Origin: Fructilactobacillus florum DSM 22689 = JCM 16035
GTDB taxonomy: Bacteria; Bacillota; Bacilli; Lactobacillales; Lactobacillaceae
Assembly: GCF_001436645.1 (NCBI RefSeq)
Contig: NZ_AYZI01000002.1
Location: forward strand, 62,001-126,000
Direction: 5' to 3'
Length of the DNA: 64,000 nucleotides
Part shown: positions 1 to 8,458 of the stretch, in pieces
How the letters are laid out: the number at the start of each line of letters is the position of its first letter
Numbering within the stretch: position 1 is the stretch's first letter
The notes under the pieces: model-generated
Database searches by the model: none
Told to the model about the DNA's origin: nothing
Seen by the model: only the letters and a program-made list of their open reading frames with translations
Program-made: the position numbers and the translations under genes

Positions 1-1
1 G

Positions 2-400
2 CAACAATTCATCGCCCAAAGTTCCGTACTTGGTAAGCGAGTTAAATTAGCAGGGTGGGTTGCGGATCCATTTGGTGAATTACAATCTGCAAATGCGTTG
101 TTATTAAATTCAAACTATGAAGGCTTTGGTCTGGTTTTAGCAGAAGCCATGAGTTATGGAATCCCTTGTTTGTCAACGGATTGCCCGGTTGGACCTAATG
201 ATATTATCAAGGATAATATTAACGGGTATTTGTACCCGATTTCTGATTATCAACAGTTTCAGCAAAAACTAGCGACCATCGTTAATGGGAAAAAAAGATT
301 CGTTCCAGCAGAAGTTAAGGCATCAATTGCTTTTTTATACGATGATCAATATGATCGTCGGTTTATTCAAGCATTACGGCGCATGTTATCTAATAGCTAA
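2..400 (+). CDS. Glycosyltransferase family 4, C-terminal part (cut by window start)
   Basis: The frame is open from the window edge, so the gene begins upstream and about 132 C-terminal residues are visible. The sequence has the GT-B nucleotide-sugar binding half of GT4 enzymes: the segment LAGWVADP, then EGFGLVLAEAMSYGIPCLST, with the paired glutamates of the E-x7-E motif. Such enzymes add a sugar from an NDP donor to a lipid-linked or surface glycan at the cytoplasmic membrane. A second glycosyltransferase starts 16 nt after the stop, so it belongs to the polysaccharide operon. Donor and acceptor cannot be told. Confidence 0.75.
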   Translation, partial: QQFIAQSSVLGKRVKLAGWVADPFGELQSANALLLNSNYEGFGLVLAEAMSYGIPCLSTDCPVGPNDIIKDNINGYLYPISDYQQFQQKLATIVNGKKRFVPAEVKASIAFLYDDQYDRRFIQALRRMLSNS

Positions 401-416
401 GAGAAGGGGGGACAAG

Positions 417-1403
417 ATGAGTACAGGGAAAGTTGATGTAATTATCCCGGTTTTTAATGGGTCCCAATATCTAAAAGAATGTTTAGACTCAATTGAATCA
501 CAAACATACCGAGAAATTCATTTGATTATCGTTGATGATTACTCAGATGATGATTCGATTGAGATTATTCATCAGTATCAGCAACGTTCAGCCTGTCAGG
601 TGACGTTGTTAAAAAATGATAAAAACATGGGAGTATCGTATTCAAGAAATCGGGCTTTAAAATACCTTGAAGGTCAGTACGTCACTTTTATCGATGCTGA
701 CGATGTCTTAAAGCCACACCATTTAGCAACCCTTGTGAACTGCCTAAAATCATCGCCGGCACGGATGGCTGTCACAGGCGGTGGGAGTCATTTAATTATT
801 AATCCCAAAAATATTAAGCGAACTAAAACATACGCTTTTTCAGATGGTCTTTGTGAAATTCTTGGTGCTCGCGGGGTTGAAGGTTACCTTTGGAACAAGA
901 TGTTTTACGCCGAGGATTTACAGCGTTCAGGGATTGAATTTGATAATGATATTTTTATGGGGGAAGACTTGCTGTTTGTTTGTGAGAACTTTTTGTTTTT
1001 GCGAGCACCACTAATTTATCATCCGCCGGTAACCTATTACTATCGACCTAACCAAGCAAGTGCAATGCGTAAGCAATTGGATAAAAAGGGAGTCATTGCC
1101 AAGGGAGATAATTGGTTAGTAACCTACCGAAAAATATTTAAATTATTACAACCGCAGCGTGCTAAGCTTGATCAGAAAGTGATTGATTTGGCGACAACTC
1201 AGTATTTAGCTTCAATTAACGATTTAATTAGCAATTTGGTTGAGGTGGGTGAACTGCAACGAGCGCGACAGTTTCAATCGGAGTATTTTAAATTTCGAAA
1301 GCACTTAGTGGCTAGAGTCATGTTAAGCCCCTATTTTTCAATCAAACGTAAGGTAAGCATTGCGCAAAAAGTGCGTAGAAATTATTTGTTGTTTAAAAAA
1401 TAG
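417..1403 (+). CDS. Glycosyltransferase family 2
   Basis: A protein of 328 aa with the GT-A fold signature of family 2. It has VDVIIPVFNG at residues 6-15, the nucleotide-binding VDD at about 39-41, and the metal-binding DADD near residue 92. A further acidic GEDLLF segment near residue 183 fits the catalytic region. The ATG at 417 is preceded by the strong site GAAGGGGGGA, so I prefer it to an in-frame ATG at 285 that lies inside the upstream gene. The basic C-terminal tail probably contacts the membrane. It likely adds a sugar to a surface polysaccharide repeat unit; specificity is unknown. Confidence 0.8.
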   Translation: MSTGKVDVIIPVFNGSQYLKECLDSIESQTYREIHLIIVDDYSDDDSIEIIHQYQQRSACQVTLLKNDKNMGVSYSRNRALKYLEGQYVTFIDADDVLKPHHLATLVNCLKSSPARMAVTGGGSHLIINPKNIKRTKTYAFSDGLCEILGARGVEGYLWNKMFYAEDLQRSGIEFDNDIFMGEDLLFVCENFLFLRAPLIYHPPVTYYYRPNQASAMRKQLDKKGVIAKGDNWLVTYRKIFKLLQPQRAKLDQKVIDLATTQYLASINDLISNLVEVGELQRARQFQSEYFKFRKHLVARVMLSPYFSIKRKVSIAQKVRRNYLLFKK

Positions 1404-1420
1404 AATTTTTGGTGAGGTTA

Positions 1421-2446
1421 ATGGCTAGATATATAATTGATGTGGCAAGAAGCGAATCAAATGACGGTGATCATAAGCCCAAACTCGATGTCAGCCGAAT
1501 TTTGCATAACCAGCTTGGTTTTACAACGATTTATTTAAAAAAATACCAACATAGTAAAATTGATCAACATTTTTTGATTGATCACCGAATTCATGCTAAA
1601 TTAGCTGGACTCAAACTAAATTCTAATGATGTAGTGTTAGTTAATTATCCGCTCTACAGTGGTGCTAAGTTTTCGACACATTTATTAAACTATTTAAAAG
1701 AGCATCGAGTCCGAACGATTGCCTTAATTCATGATTTAGATTCCCTCCGATTTGCATGGAGTATTTTTGGGACATTAGAGCAAGAAGCGGCATATTTGAA
1801 TCAGTATGATTACGTAATTACGCACAATCAACGGATGACTGCGAAACTCCAATCAGTTGGATTAACGACCGAGACGGTCGAGCTAGAATTATTTGATTAT
1901 TTAAGTAATGCCAAAAGCCAAACTAATTCGGAAAGCTATAAAAATAATTTAACCTTTGCTGGTAATTTAAATAAGGCAACTTTTTTACAGGATTTCCAAG
2001 TCCATGCTCCCCTGCATGTTGATTTATACGGTAAAACTAATAATCCCCAGCAGCTAGAAGCATCTTTAGATTATCATGGAAGCTGTTCACCAGAAGAACT
2101 AGCAAGCAAAATGGGCCATGGCTTTGGGCTAGTCTGGGATGGAAAGCAAACTAGTGAAATTTCTGGATTGTTTGGGAACTACTTAAAATATAATAATCCA
2201 TATAAAGTATCCTCATATTTCAGTGCTGGGATGCCTGTCATTGTCTGGGAACAAGCAGCAATTTGTGAGTTTGTTAGGAAAAATAATGTTGGTATTAGTG
2301 TTGCTGGTTTAGGGCAGCTCCAGGAAAAAGTTGCTCAAATCACTTCCTCTCAGTTTACTGATATGCTACGAAACGTGAAGCACATCAAGCAAAAAATTAA
2401 CGCTGGTGAATATATTACTACTGCAGTTAGTAAATGTATGGAATAG
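1421..2446 (+). CDS. Gtf3-like sugar transferase
   Basis: A protein of 341 aa, starting at an ATG behind GGTGAGG; an in-frame TTG 12 nt upstream is less likely. It begins with MARYIIDVARSESNDGD, contains LIHDLDSLRF near residue 105, and ends with a GT-B-like C-terminal half (GLVWDGK, then a PYKVSSYFSAGMPVIVW stretch). This pattern matches the Gtf3/galactofuranosyltransferase-like proteins that extend glycans on serine-rich glycoproteins or cell-wall polysaccharide. It is the last gene of this run and is followed directly by a terminator. The sugar transferred (glucose or galactofuranose) is not decidable here. Confidence 0.65.
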   Translation: MARYIIDVARSESNDGDHKPKLDVSRILHNQLGFTTIYLKKYQHSKIDQHFLIDHRIHAKLAGLKLNSNDVVLVNYPLYSGAKFSTHLLNYLKEHRVRTIALIHDLDSLRFAWSIFGTLEQEAAYLNQYDYVITHNQRMTAKLQSVGLTTETVELELFDYLSNAKSQTNSESYKNNLTFAGNLNKATFLQDFQVHAPLHVDLYGKTNNPQQLEASLDYHGSCSPEELASKMGHGFGLVWDGKQTSEISGLFGNYLKYNNPYKVSSYFSAGMPVIVWEQAAICEFVRKNNVGISVAGLGQLQEKVAQITSSQFTDMLRNVKHIKQKINAGEYITTAVSKCME

Positions 2447-2451
2447 TTGTG

Positions 2452-2487
2452 AAAAAAAGCTTGCATTAAAAATGCAAGCTTTTTTTG
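2452..2487. terminator. Bidirectional intrinsic terminator
   Basis: A short inverted repeat with arms AAGCTTGCAT and ATGCAAGCTT is flanked by an A-run on the left and a T-run on the right. It lies between converging genes and can end transcription from both sides. Confidence 0.85.
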
Positions 2488-2511
2488 TCAACGTAATGGT
2501 GGTAAAAGTGA

Positions 2512-3708
2512 TTAACTAAAGTACTGGTTAAATAGTTCGGTATAAATCTTAATGAAATTTAAATATACCCTCTTAGGAATTTGCTCATTGGGCATGTGCG
2601 AGCTACCATTTCCGGGACCAAAAATTAGAAAAGGAAAATCAGCTGGTTTATGACGCATCAGATTGGAGGCATCGGTAATTCCTGGGCAGGGTTTAATTGG
2701 AATTGTTTTCCCGCTAATGCGCTCGCCAATTGTTTGCGCTAGCTTAATTAAACTTGAATCGGCAGGAGCAATCACGGCGGGTTCATCCATCAGCACTTCC
2801 AAATCGATCAAGGGTTTGTTGGGATTTTTTGGAACGAGCTGGCTTAGCATTATATCAGTATTGTTGTTTTTAACAACACTTCGGTGAGCAATGATTGCTT
2901 GAATCTTTTTGATAGCATCGGCGCCCGTAAATTCTGGAATCGTCCGAATATTGATACCAGCTGTCGCTTCGTCAGGAAGGGAATTGATTTGAACGCCACC
3001 TTTGATGAGATTGTTATTAATGGTGACGCTCCCCAACGTGTCATTTTGGGGCAGCTCTGGGCTTCGAAGTTGTTGATTTGCTGCAACTAGAATGTCTAAG
3101 AGGGGATCAATTGCATTGAAGCCTAGGTCAGGAAAGGAACTGTGGGCGGCTTTGCCACGCGAAGTTAACTTGAGGTCTAATGACCCCTTTTCGGCATTGG
3201 AAATGTAGCCGGCAGATGGTTCCGCTACTAATAGCGCCGTAGCATCCTGCATATAACCGTCATGGTAGAAGTCATGTGACCCATTTTCTCCGATCTCTTC
3301 GCCATAGGTAGCCAGGAATCGGACGGTTCCGTGATTTGTGGGGAATTTCTCATGAAAGTTAATCAGGGCAATGGCTAACGCCGCTAATCCGCTTTTCATG
3401 TCAGAAACACCACGTCCATATAATATTTGGTTTTTTTCTGTAAGCTGAAAGGGGTTTGTTTTCCACTTAGTGCGGTCCCCGGGATCGACTACATCAAGAT
3501 GGCCAGTAACAACAAGCACTGGCTGCCCACTACCAACTTCTGCGACAAGGTTGGCTCGCTTTTCATCATGAGAGATAACTTTCGCAGGAATATCATATTC
3601 TTGAAAGAGATTGGCAAGCACCTCTGCAACCCGTTTCTCTTCGTTGTTAACCGAAGGAATTTGAACTAAATCGGCCAAAATTTGGCAAGCTCTTTGATTA
3701 GTAATCAT
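2512..3708 (-). CDS. M20 family metallopeptidase, DapE/ArgE-like
   Basis: A protein of 398 aa with the dinuclear zinc motifs of the M20 family: VTGHLDVVDPGD near residue 70, GRGVSDMKSG near 101, and ATYGEEIGENGS near 135. The dimerisation domain sits in the middle (about 180-290). Family members remove succinyl or acetyl groups from diaminopimelate or ornithine precursors, or act as dipeptidases. The DapE assignment rests on overall length and the ISNAEKGSLD region and is tentative. AAAGGAG lies about 12 nt before the ATG, which is rather far. The gene stands alone between a terminator and a divergent membrane protein. Confidence 0.75.
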   Translation of the reverse strand: MITNQRACQILADLVQIPSVNNEEKRVAEVLANLFQEYDIPAKVISHDEKRANLVAEVGSGQPVLVVTGHLDVVDPGDRTKWKTNPFQLTEKNQILYGRGVSDMKSGLAALAIALINFHEKFPTNHGTVRFLATYGEEIGENGSHDFYHDGYMQDATALLVAEPSAGYISNAEKGSLDLKLTSRGKAAHSSFPDLGFNAIDPLLDILVAANQQLRSPELPQNDTLGSVTINNNLIKGGVQINSLPDEATAGINIRTIPEFTGADAIKKIQAIIAHRSVVKNNNTDIMLSQLVPKNPNKPLIDLEVLMDEPAVIAPADSSLIKLAQTIGERISGKTIPIKPCPGITDASNLMRHKPADFPFLIFGPGNGSSHMPNEQIPKRVYLNFIKIYTELFNQYFS

Positions 3709-3897
3709 TGAAATAAGGCACTCCTTTATTTTTGGTATTTAATTAGACAACTTTATTTTACGCTTAAGGGGCTTGATTTGGATTAATAAGCGCCGGTATT
3801 TTTAAGCAGTTAATTCCTTGAATGATTAAGCTTAAACTAGTAGAATCTCTTTCTAGTTGTAATTTTCGACAATTCAAAATAGTAGGTGAGGGAAATT

Positions 3898-5190
3898 ATG
3901 AATTTTAAGGAGTTTTTAACCAGCAAATTAACGATTGCATCGATTATCTTTGTGATTATTTATCAGATCATTATGTCAATCGTGTATATTCCAGGCTATC
4001 AGCATGTTACTGATCACGTTGATCGAACTAAGGTGGCTTTGGTTAACCAGGATCATAGTTCACAGGGAAAAAAGATTGCGCAGGGCATCAAAACGGGGAT
4101 TGAAAAACAACACCAGAGCCCGACTGTAAAAAAATATGGTGATGTAGATCAGGCAACGAAAGATTTACGCAATAAAAAAAATTTAATGGTAATTAAAATC
4201 CCAGCGAACACCACTAAAAAGATTATGCAAGGTGAGCGAATTCCGCTGAAGTTTATTACCAACCCATATGATGACGAAACCAGCCTACGGATTGCGAGCG
4301 AAGTTCAGTCCGCCGTGGTAAATTCATTAAATACCGAATTAGCTCGCGCTGGGAACATCCAAGTGATTACGAAGATGTTGCTCCAAACGCAGGGGAAACA
4401 ATTAATTCAGGAAAAAATGCAACAGGTCGCTGCGCAAAATCCATCTGTGGTGGCTAATCAACAAGCTCGAGTAGCCACGCAACAGCAGATCACACAACAG
4501 GTCACGCAGGGGATTGAAAAACAGGCGGAAAAATATGTGCAGTCGAATCCAGTGCAGCCGAAAACTGATCATATTAGTAAAAAGGGTAGTGCTAATTTAG
4601 CAATTATTATTGGCGTTATGTTAATTTCTCTAGGTTGCTTTATTAGTGTGATGTCTGCGGCGATCTTAATGTTTTCTCAGTTTGAGAATGCTCTATTGAA
4701 GGGAAGTAGTCGGCTACAAGCCTTTTTGATGTATGAAGGAGCCTTTGTAATTATTTCAGTAGTGGGACCAATTATTGGATTGTTGATTTTTAAACAGTTG
4801 GTTCATGCTAGTACAGCGGTCTTTTTCCAAATGTATCTTCAAAATGTACTAATGACATTTATATCGGTTCAGTTTGTTAGTCTCTTTACTTTCTTATTGG
4901 GTCGGATTGGTATTTTAATTAATCTACCGCTGGCACTCGTTCAAACCTTGGTTTCTGGTGCCATTATGCCAGTACAGCTTTTACCTGCGCCATACCAATT
5001 TTTCTATTATATTTTGCCACTTCCTAATAGCTACCAGGCAAATATCAGTATTCTTTCGGGAGTTAACTTAGATAAAATTCCAGGGTATGATTTTAAATTA
5101 ATCATGATGGGAATTATCGTAGCCGGGCTAACTTTAATTGTGATTTATACGCGGAAATTTCACAACAAAATCAATGAAAATGTTAGTTAA
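3898..5190 (+). CDS. YhgE/Pip-like ABC-2 type membrane protein
   Basis: A protein of 430 aa. One membrane helix (about 13-33) is followed by an outward domain of about 200 residues that includes a long Gln-rich helical stretch (about 160-215). About five more membrane helices fill residues 230-425. This one-helix, large loop, helix-bundle plan is that of YhgE/Pip (phage infection protein) and ABC-2 permease relatives. Proposed roles in the family are export or envelope assembly; none is established for this protein. The ATG at 3898 follows GGTGAGGG. It sits inside the polysaccharide region, but no ATPase partner is adjacent. Confidence 0.6.
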   Translation: MNFKEFLTSKLTIASIIFVIIYQIIMSIVYIPGYQHVTDHVDRTKVALVNQDHSSQGKKIAQGIKTGIEKQHQSPTVKKYGDVDQATKDLRNKKNLMVIKIPANTTKKIMQGERIPLKFITNPYDDETSLRIASEVQSAVVNSLNTELARAGNIQVITKMLLQTQGKQLIQEKMQQVAAQNPSVVANQQARVATQQQITQQVTQGIEKQAEKYVQSNPVQPKTDHISKKGSANLAIIIGVMLISLGCFISVMSAAILMFSQFENALLKGSSRLQAFLMYEGAFVIISVVGPIIGLLIFKQLVHASTAVFFQMYLQNVLMTFISVQFVSLFTFLLGRIGILINLPLALVQTLVSGAIMPVQLLPAPYQFFYYILPLPNSYQANISILSGVNLDKIPGYDFKLIMMGIIVAGLTLIVIYTRKFHNKINENVS

Positions 5191-5199
5191 ATCTAGACC

Positions 5200-5237
5200 A
5201 AAAGCTGTTCTTCATGACATGGAGAACAGCTTTTTGC
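5200..5237 (+). terminator. Intrinsic terminator
   Basis: Arms AAAGCTGTTCT and AGAACAGCTTT surround a short loop and are followed by a T-run, just after the YhgE/Pip-like gene. Confidence 0.85.
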
Positions 5238-5296
5238 TTATAATTGGATTTTTGTTGCCAATTAAAGGAGGGTGGTTTTTAAAATTGGCTTGTTTT

Positions 5297-5305
5297 TGCT
5301 ATAAT
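5297..5305 (+). promoter_or_regulatory. Extended -10 promoter at the sugar-transferase start
   Basis: TGCTATAAT is a perfect extended -10 element (TG-N-TATAAT). No good -35 lies 16-18 nt upstream, as is usual for extended -10 promoters. The expected start point is near 5311-5313, essentially at the first possible ATG of the next gene. Confidence 0.6.
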
Positions 5306-5309
5306 TAGA

Positions 5310-6041
5310 ATGTTTAAACTTATAGCGACGGTGAAGACCGGGCAAAGCAATTTGACGAAAAGTATGGTGAAAATATTGGCAAATGGTAATTCCAAAAATG
5401 AAATTTGGCTAGATCGAAAAGCAGTCCAGCATCGTCCAGTATACTTTGGCATTAAACGAATTGCCGATATTGTTCTTAGTATTTTAGGATTGCTGGGATT
5501 GAGCCCGTTATTGTTAATTTTGATTATAATGGTTAAATTTGACGGCTCGCACGGTCGCGTATTCTATATTCAAAAACGAATTGGAAAAAACGGAAAAGCT
5601 TTTCATATGTATAAATTTAGGTCAATGATTCCTAATGCAGATGCCTATTTAGCAAAACTACAGCAGAAAAATGAAATCCATGGAGCTATGTTTAAAATGA
5701 AAGATGATCCGCGGATTACTCGGGTAGGTAAATTTATCCGCAAGTATAGTTTAGATGAACTACCGCAGTTACTAAATGTGATTGGTGGAAGCATGTCGTT
5801 AGTTGGACCCAGACCACCGCTTCCCAGTGAAGTCGCAAAATATAGTAAATATGATGCCCAACGTCTCTATGTAGTCCCAGGTTGTACGGGTTTATGGCAG
5901 GTCACAGCGCGTAATGATACAGATTTCGCCGGTGCGGTGCGCTTAGACTTGGAGTACATTCAAAAAAGTAGTTTGCTGTTTGATTTAAAGATTTTATTAG
6001 GTACCGTTAAGGTAATGATTAAACCGAATGCCGCCTACTGA
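5310..6041 (+). CDS. Priming phosphosugar transferase (polyprenyl-phosphate)
   Basis: A protein of up to 243 aa of the bacterial sugar transferase family (PF02397 type). It transfers a sugar-1-phosphate, often galactose or glucose, onto undecaprenyl phosphate and so starts a polysaccharide repeat unit. It shows a KRIADIVLSI entry into one membrane helix (about 48-73). The conserved catalytic blocks follow: FYIQKRIGKNGK, MYKFRSM, YSLDELPQLLNVIGG and SLVGPRPPLPSE. The ATG at 5310 has no ribosome binding site and coincides with the predicted transcription start. Translation may be leaderless, or may begin at ATG 5364 (225 aa). Its product presumably feeds the glycosyltransferases upstream. Confidence 0.85.
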   Translation: MFKLIATVKTGQSNLTKSMVKILANGNSKNEIWLDRKAVQHRPVYFGIKRIADIVLSILGLLGLSPLLLILIIMVKFDGSHGRVFYIQKRIGKNGKAFHMYKFRSMIPNADAYLAKLQQKNEIHGAMFKMKDDPRITRVGKFIRKYSLDELPQLLNVIGGSMSLVGPRPPLPSEVAKYSKYDAQRLYVVPGCTGLWQVTARNDTDFAGAVRLDLEYIQKSSLLFDLKILLGTVKVMIKPNAAY

Positions 6042-6063
6042 TACTAGGAGAGAGAATGGATTG

Positions 6064-7119
6064 ATGGAGAAACCAAAAAGATTAGTATACGTCGACTTAA
6101 TAAATGTGCTTGCCATTTTTGGGGTTCTAGTGATTCATTCCTCATGGAATAAGGGAAGCGCTTCGCTTGAGCTTAGTAGTGCGCTATTGCGTAACATTTT
6201 TGCTCCAGCGGTTTTCTTGTTTATCATGAATTCTGGAGCAACGCTGTTAGACTACCGAGAAAAATATTCTACTAAAACTTTTCTAAACAAAAGGATTCAC
6301 CGGGTAGTGCTTCCCTTCGTTTTTTGGAGCGTCATCTATTACTTGGTCGGGGGCTTTCTCAGGAATCCCTTGCCGAATGTGAATTTTACAGTAGCAAAAC
6401 CAAGTTTATTAAATTTTTTGACAACATTCTTATCAGGAGATATTAATGGAGCATTCTGGTTTTTTTACTGCATGATTACTTTGTATCTTATCACTCCAAT
6501 CCTGTCGGTATTGGTTAAAGATCATCTTAATTTAATGTTTTATTGGGTTTGTCTGGATTTTGTGGTAAGTTTTTTAATTATTTATCTTAATAATAACAGC
6601 TGGCATCTGACGCTTAATCAATATCTTTTTCCCCTAAATGCTACAAATTACGTTAGTTTTTTCATGATGGGTTATCTGCTTCGCGTAGGCTATTTTAAAC
6701 CGGTGACATTAAAATATTTGGCAGTATTTGGAGGAGTTTCCATTGGGATCATGTTGTTATTAGCAGGACTCGCTGTTAAATTTAATCTCGATCCACTCTT
6801 GGCAAATTTAGGTTCATACGGTGGTCCTTTACTGTTTGTTTATACCATCGGCGCAGCGGTGTTTTTACAAAAGCTAGGGACTAAATTAGGGTTCTTTCAA
6901 CGAAGACAAGTTCAAAAAGTCCTCGCGGCGCTATCGTCTTTAAGCTTGGGAGTCTATATTTTACATCCATTTTTCTTGAAATTGTTTTTTGTTTTAACGG
7001 GGACAGCATATACTAGCTGGTTAGATTTGTTGGTAATGCCAATTTTTACATATGTACTTTGTGGATTGGCGGTTTATTTACTGAAAAAAATTCCCTATGT
7101 AAAAACGATCTTGCCATAA
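6064..7119 (+). CDS. Acyltransferase 3 family membrane protein
   Basis: A protein of 351 aa with about ten membrane helices. The N-terminus, YVDLINVLAIFGVLVIHSSW, carries the conserved His of acyltransferase 3 proteins, and RIHRVVLPFVFWSVIYY follows near residue 80. These proteins move acetyl or succinyl groups onto surface polysaccharides. The ATG at 6064 (or TTG at 6061) follows AGGAGAGAG. The gene starts 22 nt after the priming transferase stop, so the two are probably co-transcribed and this enzyme may decorate the same glycan. Confidence 0.75.
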   Translation: MEKPKRLVYVDLINVLAIFGVLVIHSSWNKGSASLELSSALLRNIFAPAVFLFIMNSGATLLDYREKYSTKTFLNKRIHRVVLPFVFWSVIYYLVGGFLRNPLPNVNFTVAKPSLLNFLTTFLSGDINGAFWFFYCMITLYLITPILSVLVKDHLNLMFYWVCLDFVVSFLIIYLNNNSWHLTLNQYLFPLNATNYVSFFMMGYLLRVGYFKPVTLKYLAVFGGVSIGIMLLLAGLAVKFNLDPLLANLGSYGGPLLFVYTIGAAVFLQKLGTKLGFFQRRQVQKVLAALSSLSLGVYILHPFFLKLFFVLTGTAYTSWLDLLVMPIFTYVLCGLAVYLLKKIPYVKTILP

Positions 7120-7200
7120 AACGGGACTGCTAGGTTTTAATCAGTCGTACTTTGTAGCTTAACTGCAGACTCGCTGCGTGGGTAAGCATGGTTTTTTCTA

Positions 7201-7252
7201 AACGAAACCCTCGCCAATTATTCTAATTGTAATAATTGGCGAGGGTTTCGTT
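7201..7252. terminator. Perfect 22-bp hairpin, probable terminator
   Basis: Two perfectly complementary 22-nt arms (7201-7222 and 7231-7252) enclose an 8-nt loop. The 3' tail is TATATATTTAG-like, not a real U-run, so termination on the plus strand would be weak. It may also act in mRNA stability or as a protein site. Confidence 0.45.
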
Positions 7253-7383
7253 ATATATTTAGAGACTGAATTTGCCGGGAACCAAAAAAGAGCACCGTTG
7301 GGATTATCACAAGGATCGCTGAACTAGCTAAGGTTGTAGCGAAATTGTGAACAATTGATTTAGTGATGAGTTTCGGCAAATCC

Positions 7384-7413
7384 TTGCCATTCTCCCGCTA
7401 ACTAACCTATAAT
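7384..7413 (+). promoter_or_regulatory. Promoter of the dehydrogenase pair
   Basis: TTGCCA at 7384-7389 and TATAAT at 7408-7413 are separated by 18 nt, about 35 nt before the ATG. Confidence 0.65.
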
Positions 7414-7448
7414 TAAAGTAATAGTTATCACAATTAGGGAGAGTAAGC

Positions 7449-8456
7449 ATGTTTAAAATTACAGTTTATCACGTTCGTGAAGTCGAGCGACCTTTATTTG
7501 CTAAGCTCAATCAAAATAATTATGACATTAATCTGGTTGGAGATCGGCTTACCCCAGCCACGATTAGCAAAGCGGCTGATTCCGATGCGGTCCTACTTAC
7601 AGCAGGGGATGACGCCGATGAAAAAATCATTGCGCAGTTGCATGATTATGGGATTAAGTATGTGTTTACCAGAGTTGTTGGAGTTGATAACATTGATTTA
7701 GCAGCAACTGCTAAATACAACATGCAGGTTGCCAACGTCCCTTGTTATTCACCACGAGCCGTTGCTGAGTTAGCCTTTATTTTAGGGATGACGATGTTTC
7801 GTCGGGTTGCACAAGCGGTCGTTAATACACAGCAAGGTGATTTTCGCCGGCGGCAAAGTTATTTTGCTAATGAAATTCATGATGCCACGGTTGGAATTGT
7901 TGGCGCTGGGCAGCTGGGGACCGCCGAAGCAAAGCTTTATCGAACAATGGGAACCCGGGTCTTGGCATATCAGCGGCACCCTGATCCAGCTAATCAAGCA
8001 GTTGAATTCACGGATTTAGACACGTTGTTAAAAACGGCTGATATTGTTTCTTTGCACGTTCCTTTTATTCCGGGGAAAACCGAAAACATGATTGGTCGAC
8101 CGCAGTTAGATTTGATGAAGGACGATGCCATTTTGGTTAATACTGCTAGAGGTCCGGTAGTTGATAATCAAGCAGTGGCAACAGCTATTCAGGAACATCG
8201 CATTGGTGGTTATGCAACCGATGTTTTATTAGATGATAATGAGATTATGGATCATAAGTTCACCTCGTTAGCTGCCGTTCCTAATCAAATTGACCAAGCT
8301 TTGATGGCTAATTATCCCAATGTAATTGTGACGCCACATATGGGATTTTATACGGAAAAGGCGGTTGCTGATATGATTTCAATTAGCTTTACTAACTTTG
8401 AACAGACCTTAAAAACCGGACAACCGGTTTATTTAGTTGATAATAAGAGGGATTAA
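7449..8456 (+). CDS. D-2-hydroxyacid dehydrogenase (first of a tandem pair)
   Basis: A protein of 335 aa related to D-lactate dehydrogenases. It reduces 2-oxoacids to D-2-hydroxyacids with NADH in the cytoplasm. The Rossmann motif is VGIVGAGQLGTAEAK at about 146-160. The catalytic Arg is in NTARGPVV (about 233) and the catalytic His in TPHMGFYTEKA (about 297). AGGGAGAG precedes the ATG. A paralogue follows after 2 nt. The substrate could be pyruvate, phenylpyruvate or branched-chain oxoacids; nothing in the sequence decides it. Confidence 0.85.
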   Translation: MFKITVYHVREVERPLFAKLNQNNYDINLVGDRLTPATISKAADSDAVLLTAGDDADEKIIAQLHDYGIKYVFTRVVGVDNIDLAATAKYNMQVANVPCYSPRAVAELAFILGMTMFRRVAQAVVNTQQGDFRRRQSYFANEIHDATVGIVGAGQLGTAEAKLYRTMGTRVLAYQRHPDPANQAVEFTDLDTLLKTADIVSLHVPFIPGKTENMIGRPQLDLMKDDAILVNTARGPVVDNQAVATAIQEHRIGGYATDVLLDDNEIMDHKFTSLAAVPNQIDQALMANYPNVIVTPHMGFYTEKAVADMISISFTNFEQTLKTGQPVYLVDNKRD

Positions 8457-8458
8457 TT

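Larger units (their letters stand above)
7120..7448. other. Intergenic region with long hairpin, small palindrome and promoter
   Basis: No gene was found here. It holds a long perfect hairpin (7201-7252), a small palindrome AATTGT-GA-ACAATT at 7343-7356 that could be an operator, and a promoter for the dehydrogenase pair (7384-7413). Confidence 0.5.

Noticed and set aside
7343-7356. Palindrome AATTGT-GA-ACAATT considered as a Rex operator
   Set aside because: Only one half-site (TTGTGA) fits the Rex consensus; kept only as a possible operator in the intergenic entry.
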